Shown here piece after piece: positions 35,612 to 43,659 of a stretch of DNA of 64,000 nucleotides. The stretch spans positions 1,960,501 through 2,024,500 of the forward strand of contig NZ_CP147251.1 in assembly GCF_017426705.2 (NCBI RefSeq). The letters run 5' to 3'. The translations under genes were made by a program, and so were the position numbers. The DNA is from Enterococcus sp. DIV2402 (GTDB lineage: Bacteria; Bacillota; Bacilli; Lactobacillales; Enterococcaceae). The notes beneath the pieces were generated by a model. That model searched no databases. It had not been told where the DNA came from and saw only the letters and a program-made list of their open reading frames with translations. Every line of letters starts with the position of its first letter. Positions within the stretch are counted from its first letter, which is position 1.

Positions 35612-35980
35612 TTATTCCTGAATCTGATAGTCCTGATGAAGCAAGACTTTCTTAGCCTCTTCAAAATCAGCGGTTTTAACTAAAATATAATCGGTATTAA
35701 ATGTTGATAGGGCAAATATACTGATTGACTGTTCAGCTAAGATAGTTGCTAATTTAGCTAAAATTCCTACTAAGCTAAAATCCAAAACTCCGTCAATTTT
35801 AAAAACTTTCCAATAATCTTCACGATTTAATGTAGAAACCGTGATAGCTTTCGTGGGTAAAACAACAGAAATTTCATCTGTAGTTTGTCCAATAAAAAGT
35901 GGTGAGATTGCCAAATCAATCATTGATATGTCGGATACTTGAATGACTGAGAATTCTTCTGATAAAACAGTTAATAACAA
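35612..35980 (-). CDS. ACT-domain protein
   Basis: The 122-residue protein consists of tandem ACT-like modules, with GVLDFSLVGILAKLATILAEQSISIFALSTFNTDYILVK as the clear C-terminal one (the CASTOR/ACT_7 type). These bind amino acids and act as sensors. It starts at a TTG with AAAGGAGCTG upstream and overlaps the end of the preceding GNAT gene by ten bases, so the acetyltransferase and the sensor are co-translated. Ligand unknown. Confidence 0.8.
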   Translation of the reverse strand: MLLTVLSEEFSVIQVSDISMIDLAISPLFIGQTTDEISVVLPTKAITVSTLNREDYWKVFKIDGVLDFSLVGILAKLATILAEQSISIFALSTFNTDYILVKTADFEEAKKVLLHQDYQIQE

Positions 35981-36501
35981 GATAAATCAGCTCCTTTTTT
36001 GACTTTAAAAATATAATGTGGCATATCTATGCCTTTATAATGTTTCGTAACACGTTTAAATACTGTCATACCATTACGAATAGCCACATTCATTGATGAT
36101 AGATTGGTATCACGTACAATCGATACTACCTCTTCTGCTTTTAGTACTTCAAATGCATAGGTTTTAACTGCTTGCACAGCTTCACTCATATAGCCCTTGT
36201 GCCACTCATTAGATATTAAATGATAACCGATTTCTAAATAAGTTGTGTCATCAATGGTTTGATTGGTTAATCCGCACTCACCAATAACCTTCCCATCTGA
36301 TTTTCTTTCAATTGCCCAAAGACCATATCCTTTATCATGATATAAAGCGAGGTTCCAAGATAGCCAATCCATGATTTTTTGGTCATTAAATCCACCTTCA
36401 TAAGCATACATTACTTCATCAGAACCTAAAAATGTTTTTAAAATGGTCTCTTCTCCGGCACGCCATTCTCGTAAACGTAAACGGTTGGTTTCTAAAATCA
36501 T
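35971..36501 (-). CDS. GNAT acetyltransferase, RimJ/RimL type
   Basis: The 176-residue protein begins MILETNRLRLREWRAGEE, the usual RimJ/RimL opening. It has GECGLTNQTIDDTTYLEIGYHLISNEWHKGYMSEAVQA and the late SSMNVAIRNGMTVFKR. The acceptor may be a protein N-terminus or a small molecule. First gene of a minus-strand run of four (GNAT, ACT, two-domain GNAT, phosphatase-like). Confidence 0.87.
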   Translation of the reverse strand: MILETNRLRLREWRAGEETILKTFLGSDEVMYAYEGGFNDQKIMDWLSWNLALYHDKGYGLWAIERKSDGKVIGECGLTNQTIDDTTYLEIGYHLISNEWHKGYMSEAVQAVKTYAFEVLKAEEVVSIVRDTNLSSMNVAIRNGMTVFKRVTKHYKGIDMPHYIFKVKKGADLSCY

Positions 36502-36759
36502 TTATTCAACTCCTTTATTCACTCTACTACTCCTTGTTTCATTTTATTTTGACTATTTCAAAAAGAAAAGTGTTCTATTGTTGAATTTCTTCTTCACCAA
36601 AAACGATTATCAATATATTGATTGTAACTTATTTCCATTTGCAATGCGAAAACATTTCATGACGTATCACAATTTTTGAAATCTGCAAAGCTTATTTATT
36701 AGCTTGATGAAACTTTTCTTGTAGAATTACCTCTCATATAATAATTACAAATGTCAGGT

Positions 36760-36797
36760 CAAAAAAAAAACAGCTAGTTTTTCAACTAGTCTGTTTA
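36760..36797 (-). terminator. Terminator of the CDF transporter gene
   Basis: On the minus strand AAACAG-ACTAGTT and AACTAG-CTGTTT form the stem, overlapping the stop codon, with a T run of more than nine. Confidence 0.88.
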
Positions 36798-37663
36798 AAT
36801 GGTTCAATATGAATATCGGTATCAAATACATGAAATTCTTCATATAAAATCGTTTCAATTTCATCCGCGATGGCGTGACTTTTTTCGACTGTTAGATTTT
36901 TATCTACCTTTATAACAACATCTAAAAAGATATTTGCGCCATAATAACGACCACGAATGGACACCAGTTCATCTACGCCAGCAACTTGTTTCACTGCTTC
37001 CGAATATTCCGCTAACAAGTCTTCTTCAAAACCGTCTGATAGCGAAAAAGCACTTTCTCTAAAAATATCGACAGCTGTTTTTAGAATTAAACAAGCAACC
37101 ACGACTGCAGTTAAACTATCTAACCAACCTAAATTGAAGGAAGCAGCAAAAATAGCAATAGATGTTCCTATACTGGTCCAGGCATCACTTCGATTGTCTT
37201 TTGCAGCAGCTAATAGTGCAGAGCTACGTACCTTTTCAGATAATTTTTTATTGTATAGGTAGACACCATACATGATAACTGCAGAAACTACACCCACAAT
37301 TGCGGCACTACTATCAGGGCTATGCATGTCATTTTTCAAAATGGCTTGTATCGATGAATAAAGTACCTCTAATCCAATCAATAGCATGATAAAAGAGGTT
37401 ATCAAACTAGCAACATTTTCAGCTTTCCAATGGCCATACGTATGATCTTTGTCTGCGGGTTTGCGAGCAATTCGTAACCCAATGAATACGACGATTGAGG
37501 CAATAATATCGGTAGAATTGTTTAATCCATCCGCAATAAGTGCTTTAGAATTGGCGAAATTTCCGACAATTAATTTTAGTACAGTGACAATAATATAGGA
37601 AACGATGCTAAGAATTGCACCGGTTTCAGCTTTTTTGAGGTCTTGTTGTCTATCTTTGTGCAT
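36782..37663 (-). CDS. Cation diffusion facilitator family metal exporter
   Basis: The 293-residue protein has six predicted membrane helices and a cytoplasmic C-terminal domain. Metal-site motifs are ALIADGLNNSTDIIAS (usually HxxxD; here an Asn/Asp variant), ADKDHTYGHWKAE and the late HAIADEIE and FDTDIHIEP. Members export Mn, Zn, Fe or Co; the NxxxD arrangement in helix II is more common in manganese exporters. ATG 37663 follows GGAGGGATAATC. The open frame extends upstream without a start site. Confidence 0.88.
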   Translation of the reverse strand: MHKDRQQDLKKAETGAILSIVSYIIVTVLKLIVGNFANSKALIADGLNNSTDIIASIVVFIGLRIARKPADKDHTYGHWKAENVASLITSFIMLLIGLEVLYSSIQAILKNDMHSPDSSAAIVGVVSAVIMYGVYLYNKKLSEKVRSSALLAAAKDNRSDAWTSIGTSIAIFAASFNLGWLDSLTAVVVACLILKTAVDIFRESAFSLSDGFEEDLLAEYSEAVKQVAGVDELVSIRGRYYGANIFLDVVIKVDKNLTVEKSHAIADEIETILYEEFHVFDTDIHIEPFKQTS

Positions 37664-37998
37664 GATTATCCCTCCATTAATATGAGTGCTCTTATCATAC
37701 AAAAAATTTTCTGAAAAAAGGTGAACATTTGAGAAATGTAATGTTTTTGGTAGCACATATAACCTAGGTTTCAGTGCACCAAAAAATGGAATCAACAATC
37801 CTTAAAAATCACTTGTTAGCAACAATCAATAACGTTTAGCTACATGTAATATTTATTTTATTATATACGCAATAATGAGTAGAGAACAAAAGAATCGAGT
37901 AAAGTGAATGCTTGAGTGATATGGTTGGAAGGAATTTTTTGTATTATCTGACATAAAAAAAATCCTCATTATGCACGGAAAACGAGGATTTTCTCCAA
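37664..37998. other. Intergenic stretch between the CDF and HTH genes
   Basis: About 335 bases with no supported gene. The only clear element is a minus-strand terminator at 37953-37991 (AATCCTC / GAGGATT plus eight T) serving the HTH gene. The rest is AT-rich and unremarkable. Confidence 0.6.
37953..37991 (-). terminator. Terminator of the HTH gene
   Basis: Minus-strand stem AATCCTC / GAGGATT with a 16-base loop followed by eight T. Confidence 0.75.
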
Positions 37999-38331
37999 TT
38001 ACTCCATGGTATCTTGTAAAGGAATTGCTTCTGCTACATCTTCTAGGCGCTCTTTTGCCTTCTTTTTATTCTGTGCCAATTGTTTATCATAGTCATCTTG
38101 TAAAGCTAGTAAGCGACTATATACTGTATTCATACTACGACTGGATGCTAAAGATAAGGCATAAATAAACGATACGGGCAGTGATTCAATGCGACGATCT
38201 CGATGAATCCAAGAAGCAACAGTTGATTGCTTGAAACCATGCATCTCGCACAATCGATCTAATGAAACACCTAAGTCACGAATAACAAAAACATTGATTG
38301 GATGGGGGTATACATAAGTATTGATTGTCAT
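37999..38331 (-). CDS. Small HTH-containing protein
   Basis: The 110-residue protein has a helix-turn-helix of the lambda-repressor-like kind at about residues 22-55 (VSLDRLCEMHGFKQSTVASWIHRDRRIESLPV). A charged coiled C-terminal tail of about 40 residues (DDYDKQLAQNKKKAKERLEDVAE) follows. AAAAGGAGGCAC precedes the ATG. Target unknown; single-gene unit with its own terminator. Enterococcal genomes carry many such orphan regulators. Confidence 0.7.
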   Translation of the reverse strand: MTINTYVYPHPINVFVIRDLGVSLDRLCEMHGFKQSTVASWIHRDRRIESLPVSFIYALSLASSRSMNTVYSRLLALQDDYDKQLAQNKKKAKERLEDVAEAIPLQDTME

Positions 38332-38424
38332 GTTTGATGTGCCTCCTTTTTATGTATATCGCGAACGCAATAATAGTAATTATCCTTATCATAGCACCCT
38401 TTTTTAACGAAAGCCAATTTTTTA

Positions 38425-38469
38425 GACAAAAAAGGAATGAGCAACGATTCGTCTTCTCATTCCTTTTAT
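38425..38469 (-). terminator. Terminator after the 72-residue gene
   Basis: AAAAGGAATGAG and CTCATTCCTTTT pair perfectly (12 bases); T run on the minus strand. Confidence 0.85.
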
Positions 38470-38478
38470 TTGTGTAAA

Positions 38479-38697
38479 TTAAATATGTTCCACAATTTGA
38501 TATTCCTCGCGATCTGTTAACTGGTCGAAATCCGTTTTGTTAAATAAAATATACTCGCCGTCACGATTTTTCTGTACAATAACAAATTTTTCATTCGTTC
38601 CACGATATTTTTCGATTTGCGCGGTTTCATATAAACTTTTCAAATCAACATTTGAAGAAATTGCATTACCTTTATTGAAAAAAATCGATTCTTCCAT
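38479..38697 (-). CDS. Small unknown protein
   Basis: A 72-residue acidic soluble protein (MEESIFFNKGNAISS ... EYQIVEHI) with no recognised motif. The ATG at 38697 has AAGGGGC upstream; a GTG at 38700 is the alternative. It is followed by a strong terminator and lies 17 bases behind the small membrane protein gene, so the two may form a unit. Confidence 0.6.
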   Translation of the reverse strand: MEESIFFNKGNAISSNVDLKSLYETAQIEKYRGTNEKFVIVQKNRDGEYILFNKTDFDQLTDREEYQIVEHI

Positions 38698-38713
38698 CAC
38701 TACTGCCCCTTTC

Positions 38714-38887
38714 TTATTTAAAAAATGTCACATACACAATATAGCCAACAATGACAATCCCAATCATAATTAAGGTATCTTTCCAACTATTTTGATGATA
38801 CTGATCACCATGATTGCCAGTCATGAAACGATTGAGGTTCCCACCTACATCAAAAATTGGATGTTGTTTTTTAATGTCTTTCTTCAT
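38714..38887 (-). CDS. Small single-helix membrane protein
   Basis: 57 residues: a basic, polar first half (MKKDIKKQHPIFDVGGN) and a C-terminal membrane helix TLIMIGIVIVGYIVYVTFF. The ATG at 38887 is preceded by GGAGGCAAAGGAG. An upstream ATG at 38902 would put the start inside that site. Likely inner-membrane, function unknown. Confidence 0.6.
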   Translation of the reverse strand: MKKDIKKQHPIFDVGGNLNRFMTGNHGDQYHQNSWKDTLIMIGIVIVGYIVYVTFFK

Positions 38888-38929
38888 CTCCTTTGCCTCC
38901 ATTCTGTAGAGTTATTACTTATAATATAA

Positions 38930-39370
38930 TTATAGCACAGCTTTTTCTAATTTCATTTCCACATGCGGTGTGCCTTCAAAAATAAAGGTTTCTCCAATAA
39001 TTTCAAATCCAAATTTTTTATAAAAGGATACTACCTGTTCTTGCGATTCAATCACAATTTCTTGTCCTTTAAAATACGTTTGACACGTTTCTAAAATATG
39101 TGTCATTAACTCTTTCCCTTGACCAGTTCCACGTAAAGTTTTTTGAATCACAACTCTCCCAAACGTCACATGATCTTCAAGGTTAAATACTCTGGCATAA
39201 GCCTCGACTCCCTGTTCAGTTTGATAAAATACGTGATAAGCAACTTTATCGTAGTCATCTACTTCATGATAAATTCGTGTTTGTTCCACGACAAATGTAT
39301 CAATCCTTAAACGTAAAACCTCTAACAATTCCTCACTAGTCAATTCTTTTAAGCCTTTCACTTTCCACAT
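38930..39370 (-). CDS. GNAT acetyltransferase, ElaA type
   Basis: 146 residues beginning MWKVKGLKELTSEELLEVLRLRIDTFVVEQ, the ElaA-like opening. The acetyl-CoA loop is KTLRGTGQGKELMTHIL, and the end carries SFYKKFGFEIIGETFIFEGTPHVEMKL. It is divergent from the MarR gene at 39435 with only 64 bases between, so MarR control is plausible. Confidence 0.88.
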   Translation of the reverse strand: MWKVKGLKELTSEELLEVLRLRIDTFVVEQTRIYHEVDDYDKVAYHVFYQTEQGVEAYARVFNLEDHVTFGRVVIQKTLRGTGQGKELMTHILETCQTYFKGQEIVIESQEQVVSFYKKFGFEIIGETFIFEGTPHVEMKLEKAVL

Positions 39371-39434
39371 AGCAGTTCCTCTTTTCTAAATAATCCTGTA
39401 AAATAGTGAACAACAAGCATAAAGGAGTTTCATT

Positions 39435-39848
39435 ATGAATGATATTGCACTATTTCGATTAATTGGTTCGATTTCCAGACAAGCAACAACGGATATGAAT
39501 CAATATGCGGCTACTTATCAATTAGATAATAATTTATTTTTGTATGTAATTCGTATTGTAGAAAATGAAGGTATCTCTCAGTCTGAATTAGCACAACTAG
39601 TCAAAATTGATAAAACCACACTCAGTCGTGCATTAAAAAAACTAGAGATTGAAAATTATTTAATTAGAAAAACCAATCCTATGAATAAAAAATTTAATCA
39701 ACTCTTCCCTACCCCAAAAGCACAAGAAATTTATCAGACATTACATACGCTTGAAAGCTACTATATTCAGCAAGCATTACAACAATTGACTTTGGAAGAA
39801 AAACAACTACTCAATCAATTATTACAAAAAATAAACCTAACTAATTAA
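39435..39848 (+). CDS. MarR family transcriptional regulator
   Basis: The 137-residue winged-helix protein has ISQSELAQLVKIDKTTLSRALKKLEIENYLIRKTNPMNKKFNQLFPTPKAQEIY as the DNA-binding wing region. AAAGGAGTTTC precedes the ATG. It is divergent from the ElaA-like acetyltransferase and is followed by a terminator overlapping its stop codon. Ligand and targets unknown. Confidence 0.9.
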   Translation: MNDIALFRLIGSISRQATTDMNQYAATYQLDNNLFLYVIRIVENEGISQSELAQLVKIDKTTLSRALKKLEIENYLIRKTNPMNKKFNQLFPTPKAQEIYQTLHTLESYYIQQALQQLTLEEKQLLNQLLQKINLTN

Positions 39849-39864
39849 TGTTGGGTTTATTTTA
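39833..39864 (+). terminator. Terminator of the marR-type gene
   Basis: AAACCTAAC and GTTGGGTTT (one G-T pair) around the stop codon, followed by ATTTT. Confidence 0.65.
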
Positions 39865-39893
39865 CCACATACAGTTGCAAATGCAACTGTATC

Positions 39894-39938
39894 TAAAAAA
39901 CAAACGTATCTATGAAATTATAGATATGTTTGTTTTTG
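39894..39938. terminator. Bidirectional terminator before the HAD gene
   Basis: AAACAAACGTATCTAT and ATAGATATGTTTGTTT form a long stem (one G-T pair) with T runs on both sides. It separates the convergent MarR and HAD genes. A further palindrome ATACAGTTGC / GCAACTGTAT lies just to its left. Confidence 0.88.
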
Positions 39939-39940
39939 GC

Positions 39941-40744
39941 TTATTTTGCTTGTAAAGCTAATATCTTTTCAATTGTTGATAAGACACCATTTTCATCATT
40001 CGAAGTAGTTACAAATGCTGCCGCTTTTTTTGTTTCTTCAAAAGCATTACGCATCGCAAAACTATATGTCGCAGCTTGCATCAGTTCAACATCATTTAAT
40101 CCATCGCCAAAAGTCATTGTTTCTGCTTCTGTGACATTTAAGAGCTGTTGCAATTCTTTTACTGTTGTTCCTTTATGCACACCGTAATTTGAAATATCAA
40201 TCCACGCGGCTTCTGAAGCAACAATATACGCCTCATTCTTAAATTCCTCCAATTCTAAGACACTATCAAAACAACGTAATTTCGGATCATAGATCGTAAT
40301 TTTAACAAAATCTTCTTCGATTTTTTGTAAATCAGCCAATGTTTTTACAACAGCATACGAACCACGCACTTTTTTTGCTTCATTTTCTGGAACAGAGTCT
40401 TGAATAAATGCTGCAGTTGGTGTACAAGCGATAATCACGTGATCTGAAGCAATTGTAGCCAACTTAGCAATCATTCGACGCCCCAATTGATTCGGAAGAA
40501 GTGATTCATAGACATACTGACCTTCATGTTTGATACGAGTCGCACTATCACCTAAAATCCAAATATCTTTGGTTTCATCGCCAAAAAGTTCTTCCACTCG
40601 CTCACATTGTTTTCCAGTACATGCAGCAAAATAAACATCCTGCTCGTTCATTTGTTGTCGCACTTTTTTGTAATAAGCTTTATCGAATTCTCCTTTATTA
40701 TTTAAAAAAGTTCCATCTAAATCGGTAATAATTAATTTAATCAT
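39941..40744 (-). CDS. HAD-superfamily Cof-type phosphatase
   Basis: 267-residue class IIB HAD protein. Catalytic DLDGTFLN (residues 8-15), motif III Lys in GVHKGTTVKELQ and motif IV FGDGLNDVELMQ. Usually sugar-phosphate or nucleotide phosphatases; substrate not assigned. It is divergent from the ROK regulator, with a TTAATTAA-rich operator in front of it, suggesting regulation by that protein. Confidence 0.9.
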   Translation of the reverse strand: MIKLIITDLDGTFLNNKGEFDKAYYKKVRQQMNEQDVYFAACTGKQCERVEELFGDETKDIWILGDSATRIKHEGQYVYESLLPNQLGRRMIAKLATIASDHVIIACTPTAAFIQDSVPENEAKKVRGSYAVVKTLADLQKIEEDFVKITIYDPKLRCFDSVLELEEFKNEAYIVASEAAWIDISNYGVHKGTTVKELQQLLNVTEAETMTFGDGLNDVELMQAATYSFAMRNAFEETKKAAAFVTTSNDENGVLSTIEKILALQAK

Positions 40745-40772
40745 CGCTATCCTCTTCCTTTTGTTAAACTTA

Positions 40773-40793
40773 TTAATTAAGTATATTAATTAT
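40773..40793. promoter_or_regulatory. Putative ROK operator, HAD side
   Basis: TTAATTAA-N5-TTAATTAT in front of the HAD gene. It resembles the second site at 40866-40886 and lies between divergent promoters. Confidence 0.45.
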
Positions 40794-40865
40794 AATAAAA
40801 CTTGTCAATAAGATTTCTGTCAACGTTTTACTTTTCCGTGAATCTATATTATATTGAAGCTATTA

Positions 40866-40886
40866 TTAATTAACTTATTTAATTAA
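40866..40886. promoter_or_regulatory. Putative ROK operator, autoregulatory side
   Basis: Perfect TTAATTAA-cttat-TTAATTAA about 15 bases before the regulator start codon, between a TATATT-like -10 and the ribosome site. AT-rich palindromic sites of this size are known for NagC/Mlc-type ROK repressors. Confidence 0.5.
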
Positions 40887-40900
40887 ATTGGAGGCTAACA

Positions 40901-41902
40901 ATGTCTAAAAACAAAAATCTAATTAGAGATAAAAACTTAGCAATCCTCAAATCCTTTCTTTTTCAAAAAGGTACAGCCTTAAAAGCTGAGATGGCTAAGG
41001 AAACCGGAATTAGCGTTGTGACAATCAATACCTTAGTCAAAGAATTAGTTGCAGAAAATATTATCATCGAAGGCGAAATGGTCCAACCACCTTTGGGACG
41101 CCCTGCCATTTGTTATCATTTCAATTATGACTTGAGCCATTTTCTATTGCTTAGTATCCAAGAACAACAAATCCATGCGAAACGCTCCTTATGTATCGTT
41201 GGAAAAATTGTCAATTTAGCGGGAGATGTCAAATATGACGCAAGATTTGATTTTACCGATATCTCAATGGAATTTTTTATAGAGAAACTCACCCATTTTA
41301 TCCACTTAGGTTTTGATTTAACTAAAATCGGTTTATCTTTTCCCGGAAAAATTTATAATGGCGTTGTTCTGTCTAGCTGGGAAAGTTTATTCGATTATTG
41401 GGAGTTTGAAAACGAATGGTCCAAGCATTCTTCAATCCCTTTATTGGTTCAAAATGATGCGCATTTATTAACCGTGGGTACCACGATTCAACAAAAACTA
41501 AGTAAGTTAGAAACTATTGTGGGTATTTTTTATCCCGAAAATAGTATGCCAGGAATTACCATTTATGCGAACGACGGACTGATTGAAGGTGGTCATAATT
41601 TAGCAGGAGAAGCAAAATTCCTTCCCCACCTCATTGACGCGGCTACGCCAGATACTACTGCAGCATTTATGACCAGTTTGTTAGAAATTCTAGCCATCTA
41701 TAATGCCGTGCTTGCTCCAGATACCTTTATCATCTCTGCGGATTCAGTTGAAGAAGCAACTATTCGCCAAGCAATCCAACAATCCACTCTTTTAGCGAAA
41801 CAAGTCAATCAACCCAACTTACTCTTTGTAGAAGATTTTCAGACGGCCTTGACTTATGGCCTACGTTGGTTAGTAACTTCGGAGAGTATTTATCAATTAT
41901 AA
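40901..41902 (+). CDS. ROK family transcriptional regulator
   Basis: The 333-residue protein has a winged HTH at the N-terminus (about 20-65, GTALKAEMAKETGISVVTINTLVKELVAENII) and a ROK-like sugar-kinase fold after residue 80 (IGLSFPGKIYNGVV, LLVQNDAHLLTVG). The ATP-binding DxGxT and zinc-binding CxCGxxGC motifs of active ROK kinases are not visible, so it is a pure regulator. TTGGAGG precedes the ATG. It probably represses itself and the divergent HAD gene. Confidence 0.82.
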   Translation: MSKNKNLIRDKNLAILKSFLFQKGTALKAEMAKETGISVVTINTLVKELVAENIIIEGEMVQPPLGRPAICYHFNYDLSHFLLLSIQEQQIHAKRSLCIVGKIVNLAGDVKYDARFDFTDISMEFFIEKLTHFIHLGFDLTKIGLSFPGKIYNGVVLSSWESLFDYWEFENEWSKHSSIPLLVQNDAHLLTVGTTIQQKLSKLETIVGIFYPENSMPGITIYANDGLIEGGHNLAGEAKFLPHLIDAATPDTTAAFMTSLLEILAIYNAVLAPDTFIISADSVEEATIRQAIQQSTLLAKQVNQPNLLFVEDFQTALTYGLRWLVTSESIYQL

Positions 41903-41930
41903 CGGGGCTATGAACACGTCTATTAACAAT

Positions 41931-42012
41931 AAAAACTATCCGAACGATAAGTGTCTGCGAATTCACCAGAATTAGTGTTCCTCACTTGCTATCGTTCGAA
42001 TAGTTTTTGTTT
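41931..42012. terminator. Large bidirectional terminator between the ROK and DapA-like genes
   Basis: AAAACTATcCGAACGATA and TATCGTTCGaATAGTTTT form a long imperfect stem, with an extra GAATTC/GAATT repeat in the loop. T runs occur on both sides, suiting the two convergent genes. Confidence 0.8.
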
Positions 42013-42032
42013 TTATATGATGTCTTTAGTTC

Positions 42033-42857
42033 CTAAGTATTGCCCAACGGTAAACGGGCACTTCCCATTTTAATGCCTTCATTCTCACTGATGGCTTGCT
42101 TGAGTGCAGGTAGTACGCTCTCACTAAATAATTCATCTAGTGCTTCTTGATGACAAAAAGGACTGTTTTTTCCGGCTAATAATTCTTGAAACCATTGTTC
42201 CATTTCTTTTGGATAGAGATTGCCACCAATGGAAGATAGTCTGGTAAAGCCTAACGTAATTTTTTCAGCTAAATTCGCTTCACCACCTGCATAGAAATAA
42301 AAGCTACGATTTTTAGGGAGATGAAACTGCGAAATTCGTTGATACACGCCGGCTTCTTTCAATCCAATAAGTTGAGGAATGGTCATTAACTCATTCATCG
42401 TTGCAACGGCAAGATCAAAACCCGTTCGTTTAGGGTTATTATATAGAATAATTGGTTTTTGAATGATTTTTGCTATTGCTAAAACATAAGCTTTTGCTTC
42501 TTGCTGGGTTGGTAAAATATAAGGTGGAAAACCTAACAATACGCCTGCAATTTTTGTTGAATGAGCAATTGCTTGAGCCAATAGTTCTGCCTCTTTTTGA
42601 CGAATGCTGGCGACACCAAACAGAATTTCAAAAGATTCAGGGAAAACAGTCTGTTCAATGCCTTCAATTAAAGCTAATTTTTCTTCCAGAGTAAGACTGT
42701 GCTGTTCTCCAGTTGAACCACAAATTAAAACGGAAGACACTCCTTGTCTTTGGAGGTGAGACACATGTTGAATTGTTGCGGAAACATTTAATTCTTCATC
42801 TTTGAAAAAAGCCGTTGGAACAGCTATGTGATACGCACATTGTAAATTTGTTTTCAT
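42033..42857 (-). CDS. DapA-family class I aldolase/lyase
   Basis: The 274-residue TIM-barrel protein of the dihydrodipicolinate synthase / N-acetylneuraminate lyase family. It has CGSTGEQHSLT, the catalytic Tyr in PIILYNNPKRTGFDL and the Schiff-base Lys in LIGLKEAGVYQ. About 20 residues shorter than typical DapA. The context (two PhzF genes upstream, no lysine genes) suggests a catabolic lyase instead of lysine synthesis. Substrate not assigned. Confidence 0.82.
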   Translation of the reverse strand: MKTNLQCAYHIAVPTAFFKDEELNVSATIQHVSHLQRQGVSSVLICGSTGEQHSLTLEEKLALIEGIEQTVFPESFEILFGVASIRQKEAELLAQAIAHSTKIAGVLLGFPPYILPTQQEAKAYVLAIAKIIQKPIILYNNPKRTGFDLAVATMNELMTIPQLIGLKEAGVYQRISQFHLPKNRSFYFYAGGEANLAEKITLGFTRLSSIGGNLYPKEMEQWFQELLAGKNSPFCHQEALDELFSESVLPALKQAISENEGIKMGSARLPLGNT

Positions 42858-42870
42858 TATCTTAACTCCT

Positions 42871-43647
42871 TTATGAAATGAAAATATCCGCTATTGCAAA
42901 CAAAGTTGCATACCCGGCTAATTTAGTCCGATCACCCGCATAAGTACCGTATAAAATACCTCCTCTTGCAGATGCTTGATAAGCAATGATTGTCTCAGTC
43001 TGCAATTTTTTTGCCCAATAAGGAACAATATGACAATGCCCACTCCCACATACAGAATCTTCGGCGATATTTAATTTTGGCGCAAAGGTTCGAGAAACAC
43101 AGGTATATTCTCCCTCGCTTTTAGCTGTCACATGCAATAATAATCCGTCTAATGCAGCAATTTTTTCTTGATTTGGAGTGACACGGTAAACATCTTCTGC
43201 TGTATCAAGAATACACAACAAATCTCTTCCCAGATACACTGCTGTTGGTTGACAACCTATTGCCGCAACAAGTTCATCTGTAATCGTAACTTCTTCCAAA
43301 TCAAATGAAGGAAAGCTGATTTCAAAACGTTCCTCTTGCTGACTAACAGCGATGTCGCCACTCATCGTGTGAAAAATCAACTCTGCCGTATGCTCGTAGA
43401 AATTGGCAATTACATAGGCTGCTGCCAATGTTGCATGACCACACAAATCAATTTCGCCATTTAACGAAAACCAACGTAAATGATAGTGGCCCGCTTTTTT
43501 TACAACAAATGCTGTTTCAGATAAATTATTTTCTAAGGCAATTGCTTGTAGATGGCTATCTGATAACCAAGTATCCAGAATACACACAGCAGCTGGATTT
43601 CCTTTAAATACTTCTTGAGTAAAGGCATCGACAATATATTGTTTCAT
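42871..43647 (-). CDS. PhzF family isomerase/epimerase-like protein
   Basis: 258 residues, diaminopimelate-epimerase fold. It opens MKQYIVDAFTQEVFKGNPAAVCIL and has the catalytic-Glu segment NNLSETAFV, then GEIDLCGHATLAAAYV and the late SVCGSGHCHIVPYW. The activity of most PhzF homologues is unknown. It sits 12 bases from a second PhzF gene and 13 bases before the DapA-like gene, all on the minus strand. Confidence 0.88.
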   Translation of the reverse strand: MKQYIVDAFTQEVFKGNPAAVCILDTWLSDSHLQAIALENNLSETAFVVKKAGHYHLRWFSLNGEIDLCGHATLAAAYVIANFYEHTAELIFHTMSGDIAVSQQEERFEISFPSFDLEEVTITDELVAAIGCQPTAVYLGRDLLCILDTAEDVYRVTPNQEKIAALDGLLLHVTAKSEGEYTCVSRTFAPKLNIAEDSVCGSGHCHIVPYWAKKLQTETIIAYQASARGGILYGTYAGDRTKLAGYATLFAIADIFIS

Positions 43648-43659
43648 CTCGTTGGCTCC

